DNA from: an uncultured Paracoccaceae bacterium
GTDB taxonomy: Bacteria > Pseudomonadota > Alphaproteobacteria > Rhodobacterales > Rhodobacteraceae
DNA: 64,000 bases
Assembly: GCA_947492585.1 (NCBI GenBank)
Contig: CANLND010000003.1
Span: 62,001-126,000, forward strand
Direction: 5' to 3'
Shown here: one piece after another, positions 1 to 8,150 of the stretch
Layout: each line of letters opens with the position of its first letter
Numbering within the stretch: position 1 is the stretch's first letter
Notes under the pieces: model-generated
What the model was told of the DNA's origin: nothing
What the model saw: only the letters and a program-made list of their open reading frames with translations
Databases searched by the model: none
Position numbers and translations under genes: made by a program

Positions 1-1
1 A

Positions 2-751
2 AAGCAGGCGGGGCGTCCGGTTTACAGTTACAAACTGTCGATCATCCACTTTTGGGCACTGATCTTTTTGTACATCTGGGCGGGGCCGCACCACTTGCAT
101 TACACCGCATTGCCTGACTGGGCCTCGACCCTTGGTATGGTGTTCTCGATTGTTTTGTGGATGCCCAGCTGGGGCGGGATGATCAACGGTCTGATGACCC
201 TGCAAGGGGCATGGGACAAACTGCGCACCGATCCGGTGCTGCGGATGATGGTTCTGGCCTTGGGCTTTTATGCCATGTCGACCTTTGAAGGTCCGATGAT
301 GTCGATCCGCGCGGTCAACGCGCTGAGCCATTACACCGACTGGACTATTGGCCACGTGCACTCTGGTGCGCTTGGGTGGAACGGCATGATCACCTTTGGC
401 GCGATGTACTATCTGGTGCCTGTCCTGTGGAAGCGCGAACGCCTGTATTCACTGTCATTGGTCAGCTGGCATTTCTGGCTCGCGACCATTGGTATCGTTC
501 TATACGCCGCCTCAATGTGGGTCACTGGCATCATGGAAGGCCTGATGTGGCGCGAAGTAGACGCCAATGGCTTCTTGGTGAACTCGTTTGCGGACACCGT
601 AGCCGCGAAATTCCCGATGTATGTGGTACGAGGGCTAGGGGGCGTCATGTTCCTTCTTGGTGCCCTGATCATGGTCTTCAACCTTTGGATGACTGTCCGC
701 AAAGCTCCGGCCAAAGATGCCCAGCTTTCGGTTGCAGTTCCGGCTGAATAG
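2..751 (+). CDS. ccoN: cbb3-type cytochrome c oxidase subunit I (3' part)
   Basis: This is the C-terminal part of the catalytic haem-copper subunit, which reduces O2 to water in the inner membrane with high oxygen affinity. The reading frame is open from base 2, so the gene starts upstream of the window. The motif [13 protein letters not shown] holds the neighbouring histidines expected for the CuB site. [12 protein letters not shown] holds the histidine pair expected for the haem ligands. Several hydrophobic membrane helices follow, then a short polar tail. It is followed by ccoO, ccoQ and ccoP on the same strand in the usual order. The ccoO ribosome site overlaps the ccoN stop region, which suggests one transcript. 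Confidence 0.97.
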   Translation, partial: KQAGRPVYSYKLSIIHFWALIFLYIWAGPHHLHYTALPDWASTLGMVFSIVLWMPSWGGMINGLMTLQGAWDKLRTDPVLRMMVLALGFYAMSTFEGPMMSIRAVNALSHYTDWTIGHVHSGALGWNGMITFGAMYYLVPVLWKRERLYSLSLVSWHFWLATIGIVLYAASMWVTGIMEGLMWREVDANGFLVNSFADTVAAKFPMYVVRGLGGVMFLLGALIMVFNLWMTVRKAPAKDAQLSVAVPAE

Positions 752-762
752 GAGGGCTGGTG

Positions 763-1491
763 ATGTCCATTATCGACAAACATAAGATCCTGGAAAAAAA
801 CGCAACCTTGTTGCTGATCTTTTCCTTCCTCGTGGTCACAATCGGGGGGCTGGTGCAAATCACCCCCCTGTTCTACCTCGAAAACACCATCGAAAAGGTC
901 GAAGGGATGCGCCCCTATACCCCGCTGGAAATGGCTGGGCGTGAGGTTTACATTCGTGAAGGCTGTTATACCTGCCACAGTCAGATGATCCGTCCCCTGC
1001 GGGACGAAGTAGAACGCTATGGCCATTACTCGTTGGCGGCGGAGTCTATGTATGACCATCCGCACCAATGGGGATCCAAACGCACCGGGCCGGATCTGGC
1101 GCGTGTGGGGGGGCGATACTCGGATGAATGGCACGTAGATCACTTGCGGGATCCGCAATCCGTGGTGCCGGAATCGGTGATGCCCAAATATGGTTTCCTT
1201 GAGGACAAACGGATTGATGGCCGCTACATCGGCGATCTTCTGGCAACCAATGCTATGGTCGGCGTCCCCTATACCCAAGCGATGATCGACGACGCACAGC
1301 GCGATTTTCGCGCGCAAGCGGATCCTGACAGCGACTATGACGGCCTGTTGGAACGCTACGGCGAAGACATCAATGTGCGCAACTTTGACGGCCAGCCCGG
1401 TGTGTCGGAAATGGACGCGCTTGTGGCTTATCTGCAAATGCTGGGCACGCTGGTTGATTTTTCAACCTTCACCCCAGACGCCAGCCGCTGA
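763..1491 (+). CDS. ccoO: cbb3-type cytochrome c oxidase subunit II (monohaem cytochrome c)
   Basis: CcoO carries one covalently bound haem c and passes electrons to CcoN. The protein has 242 residues, the normal family length. It has one N-terminal membrane anchor and a periplasmic domain with the haem-binding motif CYTCHS preceded by REG. The ATG at 763 sits seven bases after a GGAGGG ribosome site. The GTG immediately before it (760) is in frame but less likely. The gene lies 11 bases after ccoN and 11 bases before ccoQ, inside the ccoNOQP operon. Nothing about it is unusual. Confidence 0.97.
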   Translation: MSIIDKHKILEKNATLLLIFSFLVVTIGGLVQITPLFYLENTIEKVEGMRPYTPLEMAGREVYIREGCYTCHSQMIRPLRDEVERYGHYSLAAESMYDHPHQWGSKRTGPDLARVGGRYSDEWHVDHLRDPQSVVPESVMPKYGFLEDKRIDGRYIGDLLATNAMVGVPYTQAMIDDAQRDFRAQADPDSDYDGLLERYGEDINVRNFDGQPGVSEMDALVAYLQMLGTLVDFSTFTPDASR

Positions 1492-1502
1492 GGAGAGCTG
1501 AG

Positions 1503-1691
1503 ATGGAAAGTTATACCTTACTCCGACAGTTCGCCGACAGTTGGATGCTGTTGATGCTGTTTGCTTTTTTTGTGGGTGTTGTGGTCTGGGCGTTTCGTCC
1601 GGGCAGCAGCAATACCTATGCAGACACCGCGGATATTCCTTTCAGACACGCAGATCGACCTGCCCCGGAACATGAGGAGGATCGGACATGA
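1503..1691 (+). CDS. ccoQ: cbb3-type cytochrome oxidase subunit CcoQ
   Basis: This is a 62-residue protein with one central membrane helix (roughly residues 14-30) and a charged C-terminal tail. That is the expected form of CcoQ, the small non-catalytic subunit that stabilises the cbb3 complex. The family is weakly conserved, so the call rests on size, topology and position between ccoO and ccoP. A GAGGAGAGCTGAG ribosome site precedes the ATG. Its TGA stop overlaps the ccoP start as ATGA, so translation of the two is probably coupled. Confidence 0.93.
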   Translation: MESYTLLRQFADSWMLLMLFAFFVGVVVWAFRPGSSNTYADTADIPFRHADRPAPEHEEDRT

Positions 1692-2557
1692 GCCAGAATA
1701 AACCTGACACCTCAAAGGATGTCCCCACCACGGGCCACGTTTGGGACGGTATCGAAGAATACGACAACCCGATGCCGCGCTGGTGGCTCTACTGTTTTTA
1801 TCTCTGCATCATCTGGGCGTTTGTCTATGCGATCTTTTACCCGGCGTGGCCACTGGTCAGTTCTGCAACCGCTGGCCTGACGGGGTGGTCGTCTCGCATG
1901 GATGTTGCCGCTGATATTGCCGCGGTGGACGAGGCCAATGGCCCGATCAATGCGCGTCTTGAAGCCGCTGATCTGGGAGCCATCGCAGCAGATCCTGATC
2001 TGGGGCCTTATGCGGTGTCTGCGGGCGCGGCGGTGTTCAAAACGTTCTGTGCGCAGTGTCACGGATCCGGGGCGGCTGGAGCCAAAGGGTATCCAAATCT
2101 TCTGGATGATGATTGGCTGTGGGGCGGTTCGGTTGAAGATATTCATGCCACCGTCAGCTACGGCATCCGCAACGAAGACAATGACGATGCCCGTTTTTCG
2201 TCGATGCCTGCCTTTGGCCGGGATGAGCTGTTGGACAAAACGCAGATCGATGCTGTGGCCAACTATGTCATGTCCTTGTCGGGTACACCCACCAACGCCG
2301 AAGTCGTGGGGGAAGGCGCAGTGGTCTACACCGAAAACTGCGCATCCTGTCATGGCGATGATGGCGCGGGCGATGTGTCCCTCGGAGCGCCGAACTTGGC
2401 AGACGCGATCTGGTTATATGGGGGGGATTACCCGACTTTGGTGCACACGATCACCAATGCGCGCTATGGCGTCATGCCCGCCTGGAGTGACCGCCTGAGC
2501 GAAGCTGAGATCCGCGCGGTAACTGCATATGTTCACCAGCTTGGCGGCGGTGAGTAA
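1688..2557 (+). CDS. ccoP: cbb3-type cytochrome c oxidase subunit III (dihaem cytochrome c)
   Basis: CcoP is the dihaem cytochrome that accepts electrons from soluble or membrane cytochromes and passes them to CcoO. The protein has 289 residues. It has a cytoplasmic N-terminus with the family stretch WDGIEEYDNPMPRWW, a membrane helix near residues 35-55, and two periplasmic cytochrome c domains with haem motifs CAQCH and CASCH. The length is normal. It overlaps ccoQ by four bases and ends 26 bases before a strong intrinsic terminator, so it is the last gene of the structural operon. Confidence 0.97.
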   Translation: MSQNKPDTSKDVPTTGHVWDGIEEYDNPMPRWWLYCFYLCIIWAFVYAIFYPAWPLVSSATAGLTGWSSRMDVAADIAAVDEANGPINARLEAADLGAIAADPDLGPYAVSAGAAVFKTFCAQCHGSGAAGAKGYPNLLDDDWLWGGSVEDIHATVSYGIRNEDNDDARFSSMPAFGRDELLDKTQIDAVANYVMSLSGTPTNAEVVGEGAVVYTENCASCHGDDGAGDVSLGAPNLADAIWLYGGDYPTLVHTITNARYGVMPAWSDRLSEAEIRAVTAYVHQLGGGE

Positions 2558-2583
2558 CGCAGTCATGCTGCACAATATGAACA

Positions 2584-2609
2584 GGGGCCGATTTTTCGGC
2601 CCCTTTTTT
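2584..2609 (+). terminator. Intrinsic terminator of ccoNOQP
   Basis: A perfect 8-bp stem (GGGGCCGA with TCGGCCCC) closes a TTTT loop and is followed by six T residues. It lies 26 bases after the ccoP stop and separates the structural operon from the FNR box downstream. Confidence 0.92.
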
Positions 2610-2627
2610 GATGCGGGGCTGGGAACC

Positions 2628-2641
2628 TTGATCTAAATCAA
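2628..2641 (+). promoter_or_regulatory. FNR/FnrL box upstream of candidate sRNA
   Basis: TTGATCTAAATCAA is a perfect match to the FNR consensus TTGAT-N4-ATCAA. It lies just after the ccoP terminator. The nearest forward gene, ccoG, is over 1 kb away and has its own FNR box. If the box works as a class II activator site, its centre at 2634.5 predicts a start near 2675. TTTGAT at 2663-2668 is an acceptable -10 for that start. The sequence match is direct; activity is inferred. Confidence 0.85.
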
Positions 2642-2674
2642 AGCCCTATATGCCGGATCTGGTTTGATAGGGGC

Positions 2675-2810
2675 AGCCTTGATGCTGATGGTCCCTTTGT
2701 CCAGCAGACCATAAGGTCCTCTCGCAGGGGCTTGCCTTCATGCGGGAGCAGGTACTGGTTCTTTGATATGTTCGCGCGTTTCCCAATGGGCCAGTACCTT
2801 TTACTTTTTT
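2675..2810 (+). ncRNA. Candidate FNR-controlled small RNA
   Basis: Three successive stem-loops follow the FNR box. Stem 1 pairs ATGGTC (2688-2693) with GACCAT (2707-2712). Stem 2 pairs CTCTCGCA (2719-2726) with TGCGGGAG (2741-2748), including one G-T pair. Stem 3 pairs GGTACTGG (2751-2758) with CCAGTACC (2791-2798) and is followed by T-rich sequence TTTTACTTTTTT, the layout of an intrinsic terminator on the + strand. No convincing protein is encoded here. The facing DUF2270-type gene stops at 2810, and the T-run is on the wrong side of the stem to serve that gene. An anaerobically induced RNA of about 136 nt is the simplest reading. The exact 5' end is inferred. Confidence 0.5.
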
Positions 2811-3547
2811 CACCCCATCGATGTGTCCGACCCGTGGTCCAAAGCCCGGCCGGCGTCGTTCAGGGCACTCCATATCGCAAGGCCGATCCAGCTGAAGACA
2901 TAGATGGCCCCCATGAACACGACAACTTCACCGGGCAGGGGGCCAATGTCCGAGCGGTCAAATACCTCTGTCCAGGATGTGATGGCTGTCGGGTGCACCA
3001 CAACCTTGCCTGCATAGGCTGCAGATTGGATCAGCAGGATCCAAAGGTAGTTGCGCCGAATACGGCGGCCAATCGCGGTGAAATAGCTGACGTGATAGCG
3101 CGGGTGCAGATAGTCTTCGGCCAAAACCTGTTGCCAGTTTTCCTCAAGGTGCAGGTCGCCATCATAGAGCATGGGCGCGTAAAAATGTGTCTCTAACCAG
3201 CGGGCACGGGCGCGCCATACGTTGAAATACCGATAGCGCCGCGCTTCTAGCATCAGGAAAAAGATCACCAACACGCCGACCAGAACCAGCGGCAACGGAG
3301 AGGCCTCGGGAGAGGCAAAGGAAATCGACAATGCCACGCCCAGAGTAACCACGGCCCAGTTGGTGGTGGTATCCAGCCGCGTTCGCCAGATGGTGCTGCG
3401 ATAGACCTCGCCGCGGTACAGGTGCGCAACCGCACCGATTTCGGCCGGGCTTAGAGTATGCCGTTCGCTGGTATTGGAGCGTGTTAGGGCAGAATCATCG
3501 GGGGCGTTGGGGGGGCTGGAAATGGTGCTCTCCTCGTTGAAACACAT
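2810..3547 (-). CDS. DUF2270-type integral membrane protein
   Basis: The 245-residue protein resembles the DUF2270 family of predicted membrane proteins of unknown function. It has a polar N-terminal region of about 45 residues, then HLYRGEVYRSTIWRTRLD. Two close membrane helices (about residues 60-95) follow, then a charged central region with EARRYRYFNVWRARARWLE, and two more helices near the C-terminus. The ATG at 3547 is chosen; an in-frame TTG at 3595 would add 16 residues. No clear ribosome site is visible before either. The gene sits in reverse orientation between the cco structural and assembly operons. Its promoter lies in the same 190-bp gap as that of ccoG. Function unknown. Confidence 0.85.
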   Translation of the reverse strand: MCFNEESTISSPPNAPDDSALTRSNTSERHTLSPAEIGAVAHLYRGEVYRSTIWRTRLDTTTNWAVVTLGVALSISFASPEASPLPLVLVGVLVIFFLMLEARRYRYFNVWRARARWLETHFYAPMLYDGDLHLEENWQQVLAEDYLHPRYHVSYFTAIGRRIRRNYLWILLIQSAAYAGKVVVHPTAITSWTEVFDRSDIGPLPGEVVVFMGAIYVFSWIGLAIWSALNDAGRALDHGSDTSMG

Positions 3548-3660
3548 GCCATCGCGACGTTTTGCGGGTGATCTGCGGTCAAAAGTCACAGCCAAACATC
3601 CCGATATAGGGCGTTTGAGCCAGTTGGTCGCAGCGCAAACATCTGCCGAAGATGTTCTTT

Positions 3661-3674
3661 TTGATCCACGTCAA
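3661..3674 (+). promoter_or_regulatory. FNR/FnrL box upstream of ccoG
   Basis: TTGATCCACGTCAA fits the FNR pattern TTGAT-N4-GTCAA seen in Rhodobacterales. Its centre is 70 bases before the ccoG start. A TATATC -10-like element lies at 3705-3710. Anaerobic control of the ccoGHIS (rdxBHIS) operon by FnrL is known in Rhodobacter. The box lies inside an upstream in-frame extension of ccoG, which argues that the extension is not translated. Confidence 0.85.
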
Positions 3675-3737
3675 TGTCCCACAGGCGCGCCTCTGGGAAA
3701 ACTCTATATCACTCACAATCGCTCCGGAGCGTCCTTC

Positions 3738-5168
3738 GTGTCACAATCCCCGTCTCCACCCAGCCTCTTTTCCTCGCGTGAGCCGGTTTTTCCACGCCGC
3801 GTGTCTGGCAAATTCCGCAATCTGAAATGGGGGATCATGGCGGTCACGCTGGGCATCTACTACCTGATGCCCTGGCTGCGCTGGGATCGTGGGCTGAACC
3901 TGCCGGATCAGGCGGTGTTGGTCGATCTGGCCAATCGCCGGTTTTACTTCCTGTGGATCGAGATCTGGCCGCATGAATTCTACTTTGTGGCGGGCCTGTT
4001 GATCATGGCGGGGCTGGGTCTGTTTTTGTTCACCTCGGCTCTGGGGCGCGTTTGGTGCGGGTATGCCTGCCCACAAACGGTCTGGACCGATTTGTTTATT
4101 CTGGTCGAGCGTTGGATTGAAGGCGATCGCAACGCACGGCTGAAACTGCACCGCCAGTCCACGATGGATTTGCGAAAAGCCCGCCTGCGCGTGACCAAAT
4201 GGGTGGTGTGGCTGCTGATTGGCTTGGCCACTGGCGGGGCGTGGGTGTTCTACTTTGCCGACGCGCCAACGTTGTTGACCAATCTGATCAGCGGAACGGC
4301 ACATCCGGTGGCCTATACCACCATGGCCATCTTAACCCTGACCACTTTCTTCTTTGGCGGTTTCGCCCGCGAGCAGATCTGTATCTATGCCTGCCCCTGG
4401 CCTCGTATTCAGGCCGCGATGATGGACGAAGATACGCTGACGGTGGGGTATCGCCATTGGCGCGGTGAACCACGCGGCAAGCATCGCAAGGTCGAGACCG
4501 AGACGCCAAAGGGCGATTGCATCGATTGCATGGCCTGCGTGAATGTCTGTCCAATGGGGATCGATATTCGTGACGGCCAGCAGATGGAATGCATCACATG
4601 CGCGCTCTGCATCGATGCCTGCGATGACGTGATGGACAAGATCGGCAAACCGCGCGGGTTGATTGACTACATGGCGCTGTCCGATGAAACCCGTGAACAG
4701 GCCGGTGACGCCCCGCGCAGTGTCTGGAAACATGTGTTCCGGCCTCGCACGCTTTTTTATTCCGTATTGTGGGCGGGCGTTGGCTTGGCGATGGTCTATG
4801 CGTTGTTCATCCGGCCCGAAGTGGACCTGACGGTGGCTCCTGTGCGCAACCCAACCTTTGTGGTGTTGTCGGATGGTTCCATCCGCAACACTTACGATGT
4901 GCGTCTGCGCAACAAACACGGTGAAGCCCGCGAATTTGCGCTGAGCCTCACCGGTGTGGACGGGCTGTTGATCGAATTGGAAAGCCAAGACGATGCAACG
5001 GTCATGGTGCCCGCGGATGCGGCCAAATTGCAGCGGGTCTATATTGTTGCCCCAAAAGGGCAAGCCGCCGCCGTGGCGGATAGCACCGACATCCGGATCT
5101 GGGTCGAAGACCTGATCAGCGGGGAACGTGCGAACAAGCGAACAAACTTTAACGGGAAAGGGCAGTGA
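3738..5168 (+). CDS. ccoG: Cytochrome oxidase accessory ferredoxin CcoG
   Basis: CcoG (RdxB/FixG) is a membrane protein with two [4Fe-4S] clusters that is reported to reduce copper for cbb3 oxidase assembly. The protein has 476 residues. Membrane helices surround ACPQTVWTD and CIYACPWPR. The ferredoxin motifs are CIDCMACVNVCPMG and CITCALCIDAC. A periplasmic immunoglobulin-like C-terminal domain follows. The frame stays open further upstream, to 3474. I choose the GTG at 3738 because a GGAG site lies nine bases before it, the protein then has the normal family length, and the FNR box stays upstream. ccoH follows after one base. Confidence 0.93.
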   Translation: MSQSPSPPSLFSSREPVFPRRVSGKFRNLKWGIMAVTLGIYYLMPWLRWDRGLNLPDQAVLVDLANRRFYFLWIEIWPHEFYFVAGLLIMAGLGLFLFTSALGRVWCGYACPQTVWTDLFILVERWIEGDRNARLKLHRQSTMDLRKARLRVTKWVVWLLIGLATGGAWVFYFADAPTLLTNLISGTAHPVAYTTMAILTLTTFFFGGFAREQICIYACPWPRIQAAMMDEDTLTVGYRHWRGEPRGKHRKVETETPKGDCIDCMACVNVCPMGIDIRDGQQMECITCALCIDACDDVMDKIGKPRGLIDYMALSDETREQAGDAPRSVWKHVFRPRTLFYSVLWAGVGLAMVYALFIRPEVDLTVAPVRNPTFVVLSDGSIRNTYDVRLRNKHGEAREFALSLTGVDGLLIELESQDDATVMVPADAAKLQRVYIVAPKGQAAAVADSTDIRIWVEDLISGERANKRTNFNGKGQ

Positions 5169-5169
5169 T

Positions 5170-5643
5170 ATGGCCAATGCGGAACGTAAACTGACCGGCC
5201 GTCACGTGGCTATGATCTTTGTGGGGGCGTTTACGGTGATCATCGGGGTGAACATCGTATTGGCGGTAAATGCGGTTGCCAGTTTTCCGGGACTTGAGGT
5301 CAAAAACTCCTATGTCGCCAGCCAGCAGTTTAACGACCGACGCGAGGAACAGCTTGCCTTGGGTTGGCAGGTTAGGGCCAAAGCCCAAGGGGGGCAGCTG
5401 CATCTGGCAATCACCGATGCGGATGGGGCACCGGTGCAAGTAGCCGCGTTGCGCGCCACTTTAGGCCGGGCCACCCATGTTCAAGAAGATCAAAGCCCTG
5501 ATTTCGTTTTTGATGGCAGCACTTATGTGGCCCCTGTCACTCTGGCGGCGGGCAACTGGAACCTGCGTATGGAGGCCGAAAACGCCGATGGTGCGCTATT
5601 CTCACAGCGGGTGGTGTTGCATGTGGTCGAGGCTGCACAATGA
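5170..5643 (+). CDS. ccoH: Cbb3 oxidase assembly protein CcoH (FixH family)
   Basis: This FixH-family protein has 157 residues: a short cytoplasmic start, one membrane helix (about residues 13-35, with FVGAFTVIIGVNIVLAVNAV) and a periplasmic beta-rich domain. CcoH interacts with the oxidase subunits during assembly. The start at 5170 lies one base after the ccoG stop, with AAAGGG as ribosome site. Its stop overlaps ccoI as ATGA. The family call relies on the VKNSYVASQQFN region and the conserved gene order. Confidence 0.93.
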   Translation: MANAERKLTGRHVAMIFVGAFTVIIGVNIVLAVNAVASFPGLEVKNSYVASQQFNDRREEQLALGWQVRAKAQGGQLHLAITDADGAPVQVAALRATLGRATHVQEDQSPDFVFDGSTYVAPVTLAAGNWNLRMEAENADGALFSQRVVLHVVEAAQ

Positions 5644-7823
5644 CTGCGCAGGCGCGCCCTGGGCTGGCCGTTTGTCCAGGCTGTGTCGCGGCCCCCGACA
5701 CGGCGATTTCAGCTAGGCCCATGGAGGCGCAGTTGGCATTGTCGTTGCCAACGATCCATTGTCAGGCCTGCATCTCCAAAGTCGAACGCGGATTGGCCAA
5801 GGTGCCGGGTGTCCGCGAGGCGCGGGTGAATTTGACCCTAAAACGCGCGTTTGTCGAGGCAGATCCCGCGCTACGTGCTGTGGATTTGATCCCGGTTCTG
5901 CAAGATCTGGGATTTGAGGCCCATGAGCTGGATTTGGCCACATTACACGCCACAGCCAGCAATCGGCAGGGGCGGGATCTGGCCATGCGACTGGCCGTGG
6001 CGGGCTTTGCCTCGATGAATGTTATGCTGCTGTCGGTGTCGGTCTGGTCCGGCGCCTCAGATGCCACGCGGGATATGTTTCACTGGATTTCAGCCGCGAT
6101 CACGCTTCCTGCGATCGGCTTTGCCGCGCAGCCTTTTTTCAAAAATGCTTGGAGCGCACTGCGGGCACGGCGTTTGAACATGGACGTTCCAATTGTGCTG
6201 GCGCTTGTCTTGGCCTTGGCGACATCTCTGTGGGAAACCAGCCTCGGCGGCGAACACGCTTATTTCGACGCTGCGCTGACGTTGGTGTTTTTCTTGCTGG
6301 CAGGGCGTTTTCTGGACCAGCGCACCCGCGCTGCCGCACGTTCGGCCGCCGAGGAGTTAGCGGCACTGGAGGTGCCAAGGGCGTTGCGGCTGGAACAGGG
6401 CAGGCCGGTTGAGATTGAGGCCCGCACTCTTGCGGTGGGGGATCTGCTGTTGGTGCGTCCCGGTGGTCGCATGCCGGTGGACGGCGAAATTATTGAGGGC
6501 CAGTCCGAATTGGACCGCTCCCTGCTAACCGGGGAGACTTTGCCGATCTTTGGCGCGCCGGGCTGTAACGTTTCCGCGGGTGAGGTCAACCTGACCGGCC
6601 CCCTGACCATCCGTGCCACCGCTGTAGGCGCGGACACCTCGTTGCATCGGATGACAGATCTGGTGGCCATCGCAGAGTCGGGCCGCTCGCGGTATACGTC
6701 GCTCGCGGAGAGCGCCGCGAAACTCTATGCGCCGGGTGTGCATATCCTATCCGCTTTGGCCTTTGTTGGGTGGTATCTTTATACCTTTGATCTGCGCACT
6801 GCGCTGAATATCGCAGCGGCGGTTCTGATCATCACCTGTCCCTGCGCGCTGGGCCTCGCCGTTCCTGCGGTCACCACTGCGGCCTCTGGGCGGTTGTTCA
6901 AGCGCGGGTTGTTGATCAAAAACGCCACCGCATTGGAGCGGTTGGCGGCAGTCGACACGGTCGTATTTGATAAAACAGGGACGTTGACTCAGGGCACGCC
7001 AGAACTGACCAATCTGAACGATCACAGCCCCGAGGATCTGGCCATCGCGCGTGCGCTGGCCGAAGGATCGGAGCATCCGCTGTCTAGGGCGATTGTGGCC
7101 GCGACGCAGGCCGCGGGCATTCCGCCTGCTGTTGTGAACCGGGTGAAAGAGGTGCCAGGTTTTGGCACCGAAGGCCAGTGGCGCGGCCACCGCGTGCGTT
7201 TGGGCCGGGCGGCATGGACCGGAGGTCGCGTGGCGACTGGCGTGCTCACCAGCAGTTATCTGGACTTGGGCGACGGGACGCCACGCGCTTTGACATTTGT
7301 GGACAGCCTGAGACCTGGCGCTACGGCCGCCGTGACGGCGCTGCAGGAGGCGGGGAAATTGGTTGTCCTGATGTCCGGTGACAGCACTGCGCCCGTTCAA
7401 AATTTGGCTGACCGCTTGGGGATCGAAAGATGGTATGCGAATGCGCTACCCACCGACAAAATGGACCGGATTGCATCCTTGCAAGCGGGCGGTCGTAAGG
7501 TTTTGATGGTGGGGGACGGGCTGAATGACACGGCCGCGCTTGCAGCTGCACATGTGTCGATCTCGCCCGCCTCTGCGCTTGATGCGGCCCGCGTGGCGTC
7601 GGATATTGTGCTGTTGGGACAAGATCTTGAACCCTTGGCCGCGGCGTGTCGTACCGCTGAACAGGCCACACGGCGTATCCGTGAAAACTTCCGTATGGCC
7701 ACGCTGTACAATATCATCGCCGTACCGTTGGCCGTGGCTGGATTGGCGACGCCACTGATTGCGGCCTTGGCCATGTCACTGTCTTCGATTACGGTGTCGC
7801 TGAATGCTCTTCGACTGCGCTAA
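5640..7823 (+). CDS. ccoI: Copper-exporting P1B-type ATPase CcoI
   Basis: CcoI is a P1B-type copper ATPase needed for maturation of cbb3 oxidase. The 727 residues contain, in order, an N-terminal CPGC motif, a heavy-metal-associated domain with HCQACISKV, and paired membrane helices. The ion-binding CPCALGLA helix follows, then the phosphorylation motif DKTGTLT and the hinge motif GDGLNDTAAL near the C-terminus. All catalytic motifs are intact and the length is normal. It overlaps ccoH by four bases and is followed by ccoS. The usual alternative, a general CopA exporter, is unlikely in this context. Confidence 0.95.
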   Translation: MTAQARPGLAVCPGCVAAPDTAISARPMEAQLALSLPTIHCQACISKVERGLAKVPGVREARVNLTLKRAFVEADPALRAVDLIPVLQDLGFEAHELDLATLHATASNRQGRDLAMRLAVAGFASMNVMLLSVSVWSGASDATRDMFHWISAAITLPAIGFAAQPFFKNAWSALRARRLNMDVPIVLALVLALATSLWETSLGGEHAYFDAALTLVFFLLAGRFLDQRTRAAARSAAEELAALEVPRALRLEQGRPVEIEARTLAVGDLLLVRPGGRMPVDGEIIEGQSELDRSLLTGETLPIFGAPGCNVSAGEVNLTGPLTIRATAVGADTSLHRMTDLVAIAESGRSRYTSLAESAAKLYAPGVHILSALAFVGWYLYTFDLRTALNIAAAVLIITCPCALGLAVPAVTTAASGRLFKRGLLIKNATALERLAAVDTVVFDKTGTLTQGTPELTNLNDHSPEDLAIARALAEGSEHPLSRAIVAATQAAGIPPAVVNRVKEVPGFGTEGQWRGHRVRLGRAAWTGGRVATGVLTSSYLDLGDGTPRALTFVDSLRPGATAAVTALQEAGKLVVLMSGDSTAPVQNLADRLGIERWYANALPTDKMDRIASLQAGGRKVLMVGDGLNDTAALAAAHVSISPASALDAARVASDIVLLGQDLEPLAAACRTAEQATRRIRENFRMATLYNIIAVPLAVAGLATPLIAALAMSLSSITVSLNALRLR

Positions 7824-7834
7824 GGAGGCTGGAT

Positions 7835-7993
7835 ATGACCGTGATTTCTTACCTGATCCCGATCTCGCTGATCTTAGGAGGCGTTGGGCTGGCTGGGTTC
7901 TTATACACGCTAAAAAGCCGCCAATATGAAGACCCAGAGGGCGACGCACGCCGCATATTAAGCCCAGATTGGGACGAGCACCCCAAACCTTAA
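7835..7993 (+). CDS. ccoS: Cbb3 oxidase maturation protein CcoS
   Basis: This 52-residue protein has one N-terminal membrane helix, then YTLKSRQYEDPEGDARRIL. That matches the CcoS family pattern of a helix followed by a conserved Gln-Tyr/Phe-Asp/Glu-Asp-x-Glu-Gly-Asp segment. CcoS is required for insertion of cofactors into cbb3 oxidase. The ATG at 7835 follows an AAGGAGG ribosome site and lies 11 bases after ccoI. It closes the ccoGHIS operon. Confidence 0.93.
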   Translation: MTVISYLIPISLILGGVGLAGFLYTLKSRQYEDPEGDARRILSPDWDEHPKP

Positions 7994-8107
7994 TCTCGTC
8001 AGAGGTTCTGCTTCGATCGTATGGGAACGAATTCGAAGCCTTGATCAGCACGTTGCAGCTGGAGTTTGGGCAAAGCGGTCAGCCGCATACTTTTGGCAAT
8101 TAACACA

Positions 8108-8130
8108 GTCGTGTCCTGCTTGGACACGAC
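8108..8130. terminator. Possible hairpin between convergent ccoS and carboxypeptidase genes
   Basis: GTCGTGTCC (8108-8116) pairs perfectly with GGACACGAC (8122-8130) around a TGCTT loop. It lies between two convergent genes. There is no T-run on either side, so it is at best a weak or Rho-assisted terminator. A second imperfect hairpin, GCTTCGA with TCGAAGC, lies at 8010-8039. Confidence 0.4.
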
Positions 8131-8150
8131 CTGCGCCAGACACGGGACGT

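Noticed and set aside
409-1437. A 342-codon reverse frame across ccoN/ccoO
   Set aside because: Antisense to conserved oxidase genes with intact haem motifs; composition is a mirror of their codon use.
2732-3196. A forward frame of 154 codons downstream of the FNR box
   Set aside because: Most of it is antisense to the DUF2270-type gene and it has no ribosome site or family resemblance. The structured RNA reading explains the region better.
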